The notes under the pieces are model-generated. The model was not told where the DNA came from. It made no database searches and worked only from the letters and a program-made list of their open reading frames with translations. From positions 1-10,677 of the forward strand of contig CAYMFD010000116.1 in NCBI GenBank assembly GCA_964389475.1: 10,677 nucleotides of DNA. The letters are read 5' to 3'. The position numbers were made by a program, and so were the translations under genes. This document shows, in pieces, positions 1-7,575 of the stretch. The DNA is from CAYMFD01 sp964389475. GTDB taxonomy: Bacteria > Bacteroidota > Bacteroidia > Chitinophagales > Saprospiraceae. Position 1 is the first letter of the stretch. Each line of letters starts with the position of its first letter.

Positions 1-7
1 TCCGTAA

Positions 8-190
8 GTGGTCGTCCATGAGGGTCTTCTGCGTCTGAGCATCAGTAAAGCCTGGAAGATACTCTGTATAGATATTAAGATCATAATATGGGCCCTCACC
101 TACCTTGAACGCTACCACTGTATCAGAGCATATACCATCAAAGGACCCGATAGCCGTATAGGCGGTTCTAAGATCGCAGAACTCAGGTAG
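8..190 (+). pseudogene. Possible out-of-frame upstream piece of the rhs gene
   Basis: This open stretch ends in the pattern GGSKIAELR. That resembles the GG-x-RI-x-EI segment that Bacteroidota RHS proteins carry shortly before a conserved SSG-x-L motif. The SSG motif itself (GSSGILLAEP) appears downstream in the next frame, which is open from 162. The simplest reading is that the two pieces were one frame and a frameshift lies between about 162 and 190. Most of the 60 residues before GGSKIAELR are not recognisable, and both other + frames contain several stops here, so the upstream part may be more heavily decayed. This is inference from a short motif. Confidence 0.3.
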
Positions 191-266
191 GGCTTCTGCC
201 TCTATCTCCTTCACGCCTATCGATGGAGCTGTCGCTGCAACAACTATTACAGGTTCGTCGGGCATA

Positions 267-2531
267 TTGCTCGCGGAGCCTACTACAGCCTCATTGATAC
301 GTACTGCTGGTTTAGGAGTATATTACGCGGGGAATGGTACATCTCAAGAGTGTTACAATAGTCTTATTCGCTTGACGTCCTATCCGTTTAGGCGTTTTAC
401 CAGTCAGAGCTCAGCACTTGTACTTTATTCGCATGTTAGGACATATGTCAATGATGGTGGTAGTTCTGATACCCCTTACGGATATACAGTAACTAAGTAC
501 AAGACGCCAACTTCCTTTGTAAGGCCTTCTATTCCTAATTACCGTCGTCCATTCGGTGCCATTTATGTAGGTCACCCTGTACCGTCGGAGTCATATCTCG
601 ATGGCAACGATGGATTGCCTGTGTCATCCATTACTTATGATAGTAGTGGCGAACAAGTTGCCAGTACGGAGACGGAGTACGATAGTAAGACTAGTCAGTA
701 CTTCATGAAAACCTTTGGGGTAGAGACGCGGTGTGATTTCCAGATAGAGAGCTTTACAGAGTACTATAACCTGTTGAGTTACGATACTAAGGTAAGTCAA
801 GTGAAACGTACGGTTGACGGTGTGACCACCTACGATCTATATGAATACAAAGAAAATAGATCTCATCATAACCCTATCAAGGAAATCTACTGGACGGACG
901 GACTTGGCTCCGTTAATGATCCAGAACGAGTTGTGACACATAAGTATGTCGAGGACATGCCGAACTCGCCATTACTCGCAGGTGCACGTCAGCGATTACT
1001 GGATAGAAATGTTGTGTCGATACCTATAGAGACACTGGTAGATAATGGTGAACATAGTGGTGTTAAAAGCGACTATGATGTAATAGAAATAGGTAACGTA
1101 GAGCGAGTAGTCAATACTAAGACTTATCGGCGAGATGGTGCTGACTGGACTATAGTTAAAGAGATCGTTGATCCAAGTACAGATATTAATAGTGAAGGAC
1201 TTATAGAGAGTATTAAGACCCGTGGGCAGATATTGGCGACAGAGTATGAGTATGAGTATGGCCTTCTAAGTAAGCGCAAGCATGGGATACGCGAGGTGTC
1301 CTACACGTATGATAATCTGAGAAGACTGAGATCTACAACTAATGCTTTAGGCGTAGAGTCTAGGTATGTTAAATATGACGGTTTTAATAGAGTCTTACTT
1401 AAATCCGATCGTAATGGCAGCATTGTTACTGAAAAAACCTACGTCATTGATCCTAGTGATGATGAGGTGCTAACAACTACAGTATCATACCCTAGCAGTA
1501 GTCCCAGGCTGCCTTCAGGTACAACGGAGACACGTCTACTACCATCTGGCAAAACAAGCTCTTCTTTGGAGCTGGGGTATACCCAAGGAGGTACTGACTT
1601 TGGTGTGAAGTACCGCTATGATGCAGTAGGTAGACTAGAACGGAAGTGCTCATCTAGTGCAGGTTGTATAGCCTACTACTACGAAGATAGTCCTCTGTCT
1701 CGCACACTCGAATCGCAACATCTATCAGCACCTAACCCTGTGAGTATGACATATGGTAGTAATGGGGAGACAATTGATGGTTATCCAGCACATACCCTTC
1801 TTCAGCAGTCATCTACGGATCAAGATGGTCAGACAGTTACATCTTACAAAGATAGATTTGGTAAAACTATTGCTTCTGATGATGGTCTCGGTTATCGCAC
1901 CTTATACAAGTACAATGCTCAAGACCTGATAGAAGAGGTGATACCTCCAGGATCGTCGCCAGGCAATGCTGACCTTAATTACACTTATACGTACTACGAT
2001 AATAGACAAGAACATACAGCGAGCATACCCGGTAAAGGCATGCATACTTCAACTTACGGGCCTGACCACGACGAGTTAAAGACAGAGACTTTACCTAATG
2101 GCGCTACTATGTCTTATACCTATCATCCTGATTATCTCGACTTCGTTGAGATGATCACAAAGGATGGTGAGGCTGTCCAATATAATTATCCGTATTACAG
2201 TGATCTACTAACTTCTTGGGTAGGTGCAAGTGAGACGAGTGTACTAGACGGTGCTACTATAACGGGCAATATGCTATCTAGTACAGTGGATTATGACCTT
2301 TATGGTCGTGCCACAACGACTACTACGCAGTATCTCGACGGGCAGAGTACGGCAGTAGTATCGCACGATGCTATGGACAATGTGAGACTAGAGACTACTA
2401 CCCATGTAGGGCCAGATGGTGCTAGCCACGTAGTGCGGCGAGACTACGAATATGATCGTGGTCTCCGACTAGAGTCAGTAGTGGGCAATTATCCAGGTGT
2501 AGGAAAGATTAAGCTTGCAGACTATCAATAA
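267..2531 (+). CDS. RHS/YD-repeat protein, N-proximal and middle fragment (interrupted rhs gene)
   Basis: This is the first large piece of an RHS (YD-repeat) shell protein, the kind that encapsulates and delivers a C-terminal toxin. The frame is open from 162, so the TTG at 267 is only a nominal start and the true N-terminus is missing or out of frame. GSSGILLAEP lies just upstream of and across that start. Residues of about 50-130 follow the Bacteroidota RHS pattern (YSHV-x-TYV, a PYGYTVTKYKT strand, GLPVSSITYDSSGEQVASTETEYD). Degenerate YD-type motifs follow (YEYEYGLLSKRKHG, YTYDNLRRLRST, YRYDAVGRLERK, YKYNAQDLIEEV, DYDLYGRATTT). The frame ends at an in-frame TAA, and the same frame continues directly into the next CDS with conserved RHS sequence. 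This is therefore half of one gene, probably a pseudogene half unless the stop is read through. Confidence 0.8.
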   Translation: MLAEPTTASLIRTAGLGVYYAGNGTSQECYNSLIRLTSYPFRRFTSQSSALVLYSHVRTYVNDGGSSDTPYGYTVTKYKTPTSFVRPSIPNYRRPFGAIYVGHPVPSESYLDGNDGLPVSSITYDSSGEQVASTETEYDSKTSQYFMKTFGVETRCDFQIESFTEYYNLLSYDTKVSQVKRTVDGVTTYDLYEYKENRSHHNPIKEIYWTDGLGSVNDPERVVTHKYVEDMPNSPLLAGARQRLLDRNVVSIPIETLVDNGEHSGVKSDYDVIEIGNVERVVNTKTYRRDGADWTIVKEIVDPSTDINSEGLIESIKTRGQILATEYEYEYGLLSKRKHGIREVSYTYDNLRRLRSTTNALGVESRYVKYDGFNRVLLKSDRNGSIVTEKTYVIDPSDDEVLTTTVSYPSSSPRLPSGTTETRLLPSGKTSSSLELGYTQGGTDFGVKYRYDAVGRLERKCSSSAGCIAYYYEDSPLSRTLESQHLSAPNPVSMTYGSNGETIDGYPAHTLLQQSSTDQDGQTVTSYKDRFGKTIASDDGLGYRTLYKYNAQDLIEEVIPPGSSPGNADLNYTYTYYDNRQEHTASIPGKGMHTSTYGPDHDELKTETLPNGATMSYTYHPDYLDFVEMITKDGEAVQYNYPYYSDLLTSWVGASETSVLDGATITGNMLSSTVDYDLYGRATTTTTQYLDGQSTAVVSHDAMDNVRLETTTHVGPDGASHVVRRDYEYDRGLRLESVVGNYPGVGKIKLADYQ
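2529..2531 (+). other. In-frame nonsense codon (TAA) splitting the rhs gene
   Basis: The stop sits in LADYQ-stop-NSTYDLLG. Related Bacteroidota RHS proteins have an aromatic residue at this point (E-L-x-YN-x-x-x-x-L), so a Tyr codon (TAT or TAC) changed to TAA by one base is the likely origin. The frame is the same on both sides, no bases appear gained or lost, and homology to the family is uninterrupted. Confidence 0.75.
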
Positions 2532-2549
2532 AATTCGACATATGATTTA

Positions 2550-5060
2550 TTGGGTACTACCACACTAGGCGATGGAGAGGTACTTGATTATCGCTATGAT
2601 GGTCAGAGAAGATTGATTGCCATTAACAATATTGAAGATACAGGTACAGGGCCTTCAGCTCCTGATTGTGAAGATGATAATGGGTGTGAAAATATAACAG
2701 ATAAGATTAATCTGTCGATACTGTACGAATGTCTCGGGCTTAATGACAATAAGGGAAAAAATATCTTTCTCACGCTGAGCCTACCATCGACAGGTGAGCA
2801 AAGGGAAGTACTTTATACGGCTAATCTGCCAATCAATGGTGGTGGCCGTACTACCTATAGTCATGAGAGTCAGGCAACCATACAGATACAAGATGATGGT
2901 ACAGTCACTATGGCTGATCTCATGCAGGGTGTCCAGGCATCTATTGCAGATTGCATCAGTCTATCGGAGTCCCAGTTGTCGACTATGCAGGGTGCTCTAT
3001 CGTCCAGTCTGCTAGGATTTAATGGAGGGTCCTCCATCCCTATCACACCAGGCGGTGGCGCTACTCCAGGACCAGGTGGTGCCACTCCCACGTCGCGCTT
3101 GTTTGCTTTAGAGTTGCACTACGATGACGGTAATCCTGACCTTGATGCTCCAGATCGCCACAATGGGAATATATCGTGGATGGAGTGGGCCATACCAGGC
3201 GAAGGACAGCACAGCTATGGTTACACCTATGATGCGGCCAATCGATTGACAAAGGCACGCTATCGAGGATATGACAATATCAGCTGTGAGGTAATCCCAG
3301 GCAATGCTTACCAGGTAGATATAGGTTACCGTGACGGGAGAGGTAACATCGATAAGATAAGGCGCAAAGGGTTGTTAGAGATGTCACCAGCCGGCAGTCC
3401 ACAGTATGGCGTGATTGATGATCTTACTATGTCAAGCTATATGGGTAACCAGTTGACGTCCGTAACAGAGCAAGAGAGCAAGGATCGTGGTTTTGCCAAT
3501 GCATCAACAACTTATGCCTATCATAATGGTAATATGACTAGTGACGGACAGGGTACTACAGTGAATCTATATACACATCTTGACAACCCTGTCTCTATTA
3601 CTACTCCAGGAGGAGAACTACAATATACTTACGATGCTTTGGGATCGGCTCTACATTCGGCAGCTGCAACTAATCAGAATGAACCTGTAGAGCGGCATTA
3701 TCAGGGTATGTTCGAATATGAGAATGGTACCTTAAAGTCGATTTATCACGAGCATGGCCGTGTAGTCTACAACGAAGAGTTAGAGGGTTTTAGTGGCGAT
3801 GCGTATGCTGAGTGGCACATTAGTGACCACCTGGGTAATGTACGAGTGGCATATGTTGACAAAAATGTCGATGGTTATGCTGTCACAGATCCTAGCGATG
3901 CCGCTGCTAATGAGGTAACAGCTACACATCACTACTATCCGCACGGTATGCGCTTTGAGGGTAACTTTATCAACCCCACAGGTAATGATGTACGGCAGGA
4001 GTACAATGGTATCGAGCGGTTTGATGATATATCTCCTACGCTTTCATTTGCAACCTATAGAAGTCATGACGCTAGTCTAGGTAGATGGATGCAAATAGAT
4101 CCTAAAGCTGAGCAAGCCGGCTATCATAATTCGCCTTATGCTTCGATGAATAATAATCCGATCAGTATGGCTGATCCACACGGAGATCTGCCGATACTGG
4201 CTGCTGCTGCTATCGGAGCTGCATTTTCGATGGGATCAACGATCGCGTCTGGCATGATCAACAAGAATCTAGGTAACTATAACTCTATTACCTCTGCTGC
4301 TATGTGGGGTGCAATAGGAGGTGTAGCATCGTTTGGGATAGGTAGTGCTTTTGGACCAACGGGATCATTCTTGAATGAGGTAGGTAGAGCTGCTGCTCAC
4401 GGTACTAGCTCAGGCTTACAATCCCATATACAAGGTGGCTCTTTCGGGAACGGTTTTCTTGCAGGAAGTATATCTTCGGGCTTAAGTAGTGGCGCAACGG
4501 CTGCCAACTTCGGTGATGCTGCGATGATTGGCGTAGGAGCCCTCGGTGGAGGTGTAGGCTCAAGCATAGGCGGTGGTAGTTTCTTGGGTGGCTTTTCTCA
4601 AGGTTTGGCGGTAGGTGCATTTAATCATGCGATGCATAAGTCACAGAATGAAGGAAGGAGAGACCCTCCAACGGACGAGGAACTTTTGAATTACTTAGCT
4701 GGCGAGTTGAATAATGGAAGAATTACTCCTGAAGAATATACTAGGGCATGGTACCTGGTTGAGGATGGGGCTTGGGGACTTGTAGGGCACGTGCTTTGGG
4801 AGAACAAGGTGGATATAGCTCTGACAGCAGGAGGAGCAGGATTGTTGAAAATACTGTCAAAAACACGGGTCATAAAGGATGGTTTTCTGATTGGGGGTAA
4901 GCAACTTCAGCTACATAGACATCATTTGAATTATCTTAAGGGAAAAGGTATGAGTGGTACTGCCAACGTGTGGCATATAAATATCGGAAAAAAACACATT
5001 ATCTTCAATCCTCGTCATTGGGGAAAATTGACGAGCGACTGGTGGAATCCAATAAGGTAG
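2550..5060 (+). CDS. RHS repeat-associated core protein with C-terminal toxin tip 1
   Basis: This is the C-terminal half of the RHS toxin-delivery protein. The TTG start is nominal, because the frame runs in from the preceding piece. A Gly/Pro-rich spacer (residues about 155-185) precedes the LFALELHYDD...NGNISWMEWA and YTYDAANRLTKARY segments. DHLGNVRV is at 426-433, YNGIERF begins at 485, GRWMQIDP is at 511-518 and DPHG at 542-545. Next comes a Gly/Ala-rich pretoxin segment (about 549-697) ending AFNHAMHK. After it is a spacer beginning DPPTDEE and a short tip rich in His and Trp: HRHH at 789-792, WH at 808-809, NPRHW at 820-824. The tip may be a nuclease given its conserved-looking His/Asn/Arg cluster, but I do not recognise the family. 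Its immunity gene starts 2 nt after the stop. Base composition drops toward AT-rich in the tip, a usual sign of exchanged C-termini. Confidence 0.88.
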   Translation: MGTTTLGDGEVLDYRYDGQRRLIAINNIEDTGTGPSAPDCEDDNGCENITDKINLSILYECLGLNDNKGKNIFLTLSLPSTGEQREVLYTANLPINGGGRTTYSHESQATIQIQDDGTVTMADLMQGVQASIADCISLSESQLSTMQGALSSSLLGFNGGSSIPITPGGGATPGPGGATPTSRLFALELHYDDGNPDLDAPDRHNGNISWMEWAIPGEGQHSYGYTYDAANRLTKARYRGYDNISCEVIPGNAYQVDIGYRDGRGNIDKIRRKGLLEMSPAGSPQYGVIDDLTMSSYMGNQLTSVTEQESKDRGFANASTTYAYHNGNMTSDGQGTTVNLYTHLDNPVSITTPGGELQYTYDALGSALHSAAATNQNEPVERHYQGMFEYENGTLKSIYHEHGRVVYNEELEGFSGDAYAEWHISDHLGNVRVAYVDKNVDGYAVTDPSDAAANEVTATHHYYPHGMRFEGNFINPTGNDVRQEYNGIERFDDISPTLSFATYRSHDASLGRWMQIDPKAEQAGYHNSPYASMNNNPISMADPHGDLPILAAAAIGAAFSMGSTIASGMINKNLGNYNSITSAAMWGAIGGVASFGIGSAFGPTGSFLNEVGRAAAHGTSSGLQSHIQGGSFGNGFLAGSISSGLSSGATAANFGDAAMIGVGALGGGVGSSIGGGSFLGGFSQGLAVGAFNHAMHKSQNEGRRDPPTDEELLNYLAGELNNGRITPEEYTRAWYLVEDGAWGLVGHVLWENKVDIALTAGGAGLLKILSKTRVIKDGFLIGGKQLQLHRHHLNYLKGKGMSGTANVWHINIGKKHIIFNPRHWGKLTSDWWNPIR
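4173..4184 (+). other. RHS core DPxG motif (candidate self-cleavage site before the toxin)
   Basis: The codons encode D-P-H-G, following the SPYASMNNNPISMA segment. In the RHS family this DPxG motif closes the shell domain, and many members cut themselves there to release the C-terminal toxin inside the cage. Everything after it in this gene is repeated in the downstream cassettes or unique to one cassette, so it marks the fixed/exchangeable border approximately. Cleavage is known for the family and is not shown by this sequence. Confidence 0.55.
4260..4642 (+). repeat. Pretoxin direct repeat, copy 1 (in the full-length rhs frame)
   Basis: This 383-bp segment encodes NKNLGNYNSITS through AFNHAMHK plus the first two bases of a Ser codon. 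It is identical to 7193-7575 by hand alignment (constant offset 2933). Its last 279 bp align without gaps to copy 2 with 21 mismatches. Downstream of each copy the sequence changes at once to a different toxin tip. Confidence 0.92.
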
Positions 5061-5062
5061 AT

Positions 5063-5536
5063 ATGATTTTAGAAACAGATATTGATAAAAAGAAGTGGGG
5101 GTTTTTTGTTCGGTACATTGTCAATGTGTCAGATCTAGTATCTTTTACTATAGTGTACAAAGGAAAAGATCTAGATTCACTAATAAAGAAATATGAAGAA
5201 GACCTAGTTTCGAATCCTCAAACTGATTCTAAGATTTACCACAGCGGAGACATAGTTAGTTTTCGAGTGAGTGACAGAATAAAGCAACTATTAATTTCTC
5301 GAAATTACAAGGACTGGCAGAACAGCTTTATTACAGATCCTTCATTTTACAATCGAGGATACGAGATTGTGGCAAGTGTTATTCATGAAGATTTTATTAT
5401 ATTTAATGATGACTTTAATGATTATAGTTATTTTGTTAATAATGGCTTTTTAATGAATAAACACATAGATGATTTTGGCTATAAGGGTTTATCTTTTTGT
5501 AAATGGATAAAAGGTCTTTTCAATAGAGAATTATAG
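5063..5536 (+). CDS. Putative immunity protein to toxin tip 1
   Basis: This 157-residue soluble protein has no recognised family. The ATG at 5063 lies 2 nt after the rhs stop and is preceded by AAGGTAG (5054-5060), a plausible ribosome site that overlaps the toxin stop codon. The frame is open further upstream to an ATG at 4970 inside the toxin gene, but that start would add 31 residues encoded over toxin DNA and is less likely. The protein is rich in Asp, Lys and aromatic residues (MILETDIDKKKWGFFVRYIV at the start, FNDDFNDYSYF near residue 115-125), with no signal peptide or membrane segment. Immediate position after a variable RHS tip and translational coupling are the basis for calling it immunity. 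It is markedly more AT-rich than the rhs core. Confidence 0.7.
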   Translation: MILETDIDKKKWGFFVRYIVNVSDLVSFTIVYKGKDLDSLIKKYEEDLVSNPQTDSKIYHSGDIVSFRVSDRIKQLLISRNYKDWQNSFITDPSFYNRGYEIVASVIHEDFIIFNDDFNDYSYFVNNGFLMNKHIDDFGYKGLSFCKWIKGLFNREL

Positions 5537-5844
5537 AGATAGGATGGCTAAGGCTAATATTAAAAAAAAGTGTTTTATTTAATTTATTGATGTGAGTTAA
5601 ACCAAATGGAAGGAACTATATAAAGTAAAGTAAACTGCACGGTTGAGAATTATGGTCTCTATCCTTTTAAATCGACCTTAGGAAACAGGCTCGCAGCCAA
5701 CAATGCGATTACCTGTCTTAACAGAAATGGCATACTTTCTCGACAGAAAAGACCGGTCATGTCTCCTTCTACGGAGACATACCTGAGGTGGATAAAGTAT
5801 AACGAGAATCCAGACCAATAAGAGATCAAATGGTAGTTGACTAG
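5537..5844 (+). other. Gene-free spacer between cassettes 1 and 2, with decayed sequence
   Basis: No convincing gene is present. Two small structures can be seen. One is an AT-only hairpin just after immunity gene 1 (5560-5582, 10-bp stem with one mismatch, GTG loop), possibly a weak terminator. The other is a perfect 8-bp hairpin ATGTCTCC/GGAGACAT at 5759-5780 with a six-base loop and no T-run. A 65-codon open stretch without a start (5624-5821) ends in YLRWIKYNENPDQ, which has the look of a toxin tail, but I cannot assign it. The spacer has no likeness to the repeated pretoxin DNA until about 5850. Confidence 0.5.
5759..5780. other. Perfect 8-bp inverted repeat in the inter-cassette spacer
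   Basis: The arms ATGTCTCC and GGAGACAT flank TTCTAC. It is not followed by a T-run, so it is not a standard intrinsic terminator. It could be part of a decayed element or a chance hairpin. Confidence 0.4.
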
Positions 5845-5873
5845 AATAGATTAGTACTGTTTGGTTTTTGTGC

Positions 5874-6152
5874 GGGATCAATCCTAAATGAAGTAGGCAG
5901 AGCTGCTACTCCCGGTACTAGCTCAGGCTTACAATCCCATATAAAAGGTGGCTCTTTCGGGAGTGGCTTCCTTGCAGGAAGTATATCTTCGGGCTTAAGT
6001 AGTGGCGCAACGGCTGCCAACTTGGGTGATGCTGCGATGATTGGCGTAGGAGCCCTCGGTGGAGGTGTCGGCTCTAGTATCGGTGGCGGTAGTTTCTTGG
6101 GAGGTTTTTCTCAAGGTTTGGCGGTAGGTGCATTTAATCATGCGATGCATAA
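5874..6152 (+). repeat. Pretoxin direct repeat, copy 2 (diverged)
   Basis: It aligns gap-free to 4361-4639 with 21 mismatches in 279 bp (about 92% identity), many of them silent. The reading frame is kept (LNEVGRAATPGTSSGLQSHI and onward). Weaker likeness may extend left to about 5850, where LFGFCAGS replaces AFGPTGS. It is shorter on the left than copy 3, so the two cassettes were joined at different points. Confidence 0.88.
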
Positions 6153-6630
6153 AGGAGGTGCCGATCCTCCTCGAAAATTAGTATTTGATGGTAAGAGAAT
6201 ATATGTAATAGTTGATGGGAAAGCTGTCGCATCTTATCCAGCAGTATCAGGAAGACCACTAGCAGATGGCTCTTTTGACTATAGTGCTGATCGACAGAGA
6301 ATACATGATGTGGGTCCTCTTCCTGAAGGTGAATATTCTGTTAATATGAATGAAACTCAGAAGTGGTCAGATTTAGGGTTTGTGCAAAAAACTGGAGCAA
6401 TAATTGATATGGGAAGATTTCCGGGAGGTACGATTGCATGGGGTGCAGAAAGAGTTGATGTTTCTCATCTTGCAAGAAATCCTTTTGATGTAAGGCAAAG
6501 ATCTGGATTTACGATACATGGAGGATCTAAAGCTGGTAGTGCTGGTTGTATAGATTTAACAACTAATGATAAGGCATTTTTTGCAAGAGTACGAAATACG
6601 GGAACCTGGAAACTAACAGTAAAATACTAA
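6022..6630 (+). CDS. Orphan RHS C-terminus with L,D-transpeptidase-like (DUF2778/Tlde1-like) toxin
   Basis: This is a toxin tip predicted to attack peptidoglycan in the periplasm. The frame is open from 5845, but no ATG precedes 6037. The TTG at 6022 is simply where copy 1 has a Phe codon, so the cassette may be silent until fused to the full rhs gene. Residues 1-44 are pretoxin ending AFNHAMHK, then DPP. The toxin domain covers about 51-202. GPLPEGEYSV (98-107) fits the P-x-G-x-Y strand of the family. FTIHGG (His166) and GSAGCIDL (Ser173, Cys176) give the His and SxGC catalytic pattern of the L,D-transpeptidase fold, as in DUF2778 effectors such as Tlde1. The stop overlaps the next gene's start (TAATG), supporting a toxin-immunity pair. 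The family call rests on these motifs only. Confidence 0.8.
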   Translation: MGDAAMIGVGALGGGVGSSIGGGSFLGGFSQGLAVGAFNHAMHKGGADPPRKLVFDGKRIYVIVDGKAVASYPAVSGRPLADGSFDYSADRQRIHDVGPLPEGEYSVNMNETQKWSDLGFVQKTGAIIDMGRFPGGTIAWGAERVDVSHLARNPFDVRQRSGFTIHGGSKAGSAGCIDLTTNDKAFFARVRNTGTWKLTVKY

Positions 6631-6968
6631 TGAAGACAATTAAAATAATTTCTATAATAGTCTCTGGAGCCTTATGTTGCATGATTATCTACTTTATACG
6701 TGACATAAGACTGAATATGGAAGAATATGCTGGTATTTATAGAATAGACTCAGCATCAGTTTATTGGAGTAAGCAAAGTATGTCAAACTTTCTTTTGGAA
6801 AAGTACAGCTATTTAATGATTCTTGTTGTGATACTAGTTACTAACATATTCGGGCTTGTGAAAAGTATGAAAATACTTGATAGAATATGTACATTCTTCT
6901 TTGGCCTTTTGACTCTATGGGTGATTTATCATATTGTCATGTATTTTAGTGACGGGTACGGTCATTAA
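6630..6968 (+). CDS. Putative three-helix membrane immunity protein to the L,D-transpeptidase-like toxin
   Basis: This 112-residue protein has three hydrophobic stretches (about 5-24, 60-78 and 84-106). Lys2 and Lys5 before the first helix and the basic loop KSMKILDR between helices 2 and 3 suggest those parts face the cytosol. That places the loop at about 25-59 (IRDIRLNMEEYAGIYRIDSA) outside the inner membrane. A periplasm-facing immunity protein is what a wall-acting toxin needs. The ATG shares one base with the toxin's TAA stop, so the two are translated together. No known family is recognised. A role in immunity is inferred from position and topology. Confidence 0.72.
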   Translation: MKTIKIISIIVSGALCCMIIYFIRDIRLNMEEYAGIYRIDSASVYWSKQSMSNFLLEKYSYLMILVVILVTNIFGLVKSMKILDRICTFFFGLLTLWVIYHIVMYFSDGYGH

Positions 6969-7192
6969 GAATACCAAAACCTCACTTTGTTAACAGCTTT
7001 GATTTGTACAGATTTATCAAATATTTTTAGCGACTTCAGTAAAGGGAACTGCTTGGTTACTTATGTATCTACCGATAATAAATCTAGATACACCAGTTTA
7101 ATCAGGAAAAACCGCTTCACTCTAGCTTTTGTTTTTTCTAAGTCTTGAAAGACTAGCTCTAGAGTCCAGGATTATGTGCTTGTAGTATAGTT

Positions 7193-7575
7193 AACAAGAA
7201 TCTAGGTAACTATAACTCTATTACCTCTGCTGCTATGTGGGGTGCAATAGGAGGTGTAGCATCGTTTGGGATAGGTAGTGCTTTTGGACCAACGGGATCA
7301 TTCTTGAATGAGGTAGGTAGAGCTGCTGCTCACGGTACTAGCTCAGGCTTACAATCCCATATACAAGGTGGCTCTTTCGGGAACGGTTTTCTTGCAGGAA
7401 GTATATCTTCGGGCTTAAGTAGTGGCGCAACGGCTGCCAACTTCGGTGATGCTGCGATGATTGGCGTAGGAGCCCTCGGTGGAGGTGTAGGCTCAAGCAT
7501 AGGCGGTGGTAGTTTCTTGGGTGGCTTTTCTCAAGGTTTGGCGGTAGGTGCATTTAATCATGCGATGCATAAGTC
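7193..7575 (+). repeat. Pretoxin direct repeat, copy 3 (perfect copy of copy 1)
   Basis: It is identical over 383 bp to 4260-4642. To its left (6969-7192, after immunity gene 2) lies spacer with no gene that I can see. The identity begins abruptly at AACAAGAATC and stops abruptly after CATAAGTC, where the toxin spacer changes. The frame is open from 7163 but the first ATG is at 7235, inside the repeat. Confidence 0.92.

Noticed and set aside
2794..3258. Several small open frames on both strands within the rhs spacer region
   Set aside because: They overlap the Gly/Pro-rich part of the strongly supported rhs frame and show no protein features of their own.
4405..4620. Minus-strand open frame of 71 codons, present identically again at 7338-7553
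   Set aside because: It lies antisense to the perfect pretoxin repeat, so its duplication is explained by the repeat. The protein is low-complexity and without family features.
4970..5062. Longer N-terminus for immunity gene 1 starting inside the toxin gene
   Set aside because: The added 31 residues (MAYKYRKKTHYLQ...) overlap toxin tip codons in another frame. The ATG at 5063 has a ribosome-site-like AAGGTAG and the usual short spacing.
5837..5863. TTG and TAnnnTTTG boxes resembling a Bacteroidota promoter before cassette 2
   Set aside because: The spacing between boxes is about 15 nt rather than about 19-21, the -7 box has an extra base, and the cassette has no start codon nearby.
5678..5881. 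Minus-strand open frame of 67 codons in the inter-cassette spacer
   Set aside because: It crosses into copy 2 of the pretoxin, which codes on the other strand, and has no recognisable motif.
4260..7575. Transposon or insertion-sequence origin for the repeated segments
   Set aside because: There is no transposase, terminal inverted repeat or target-site duplication. The repeats are coding rhs sequence and their left ends differ between copies, which fits homologous exchange.
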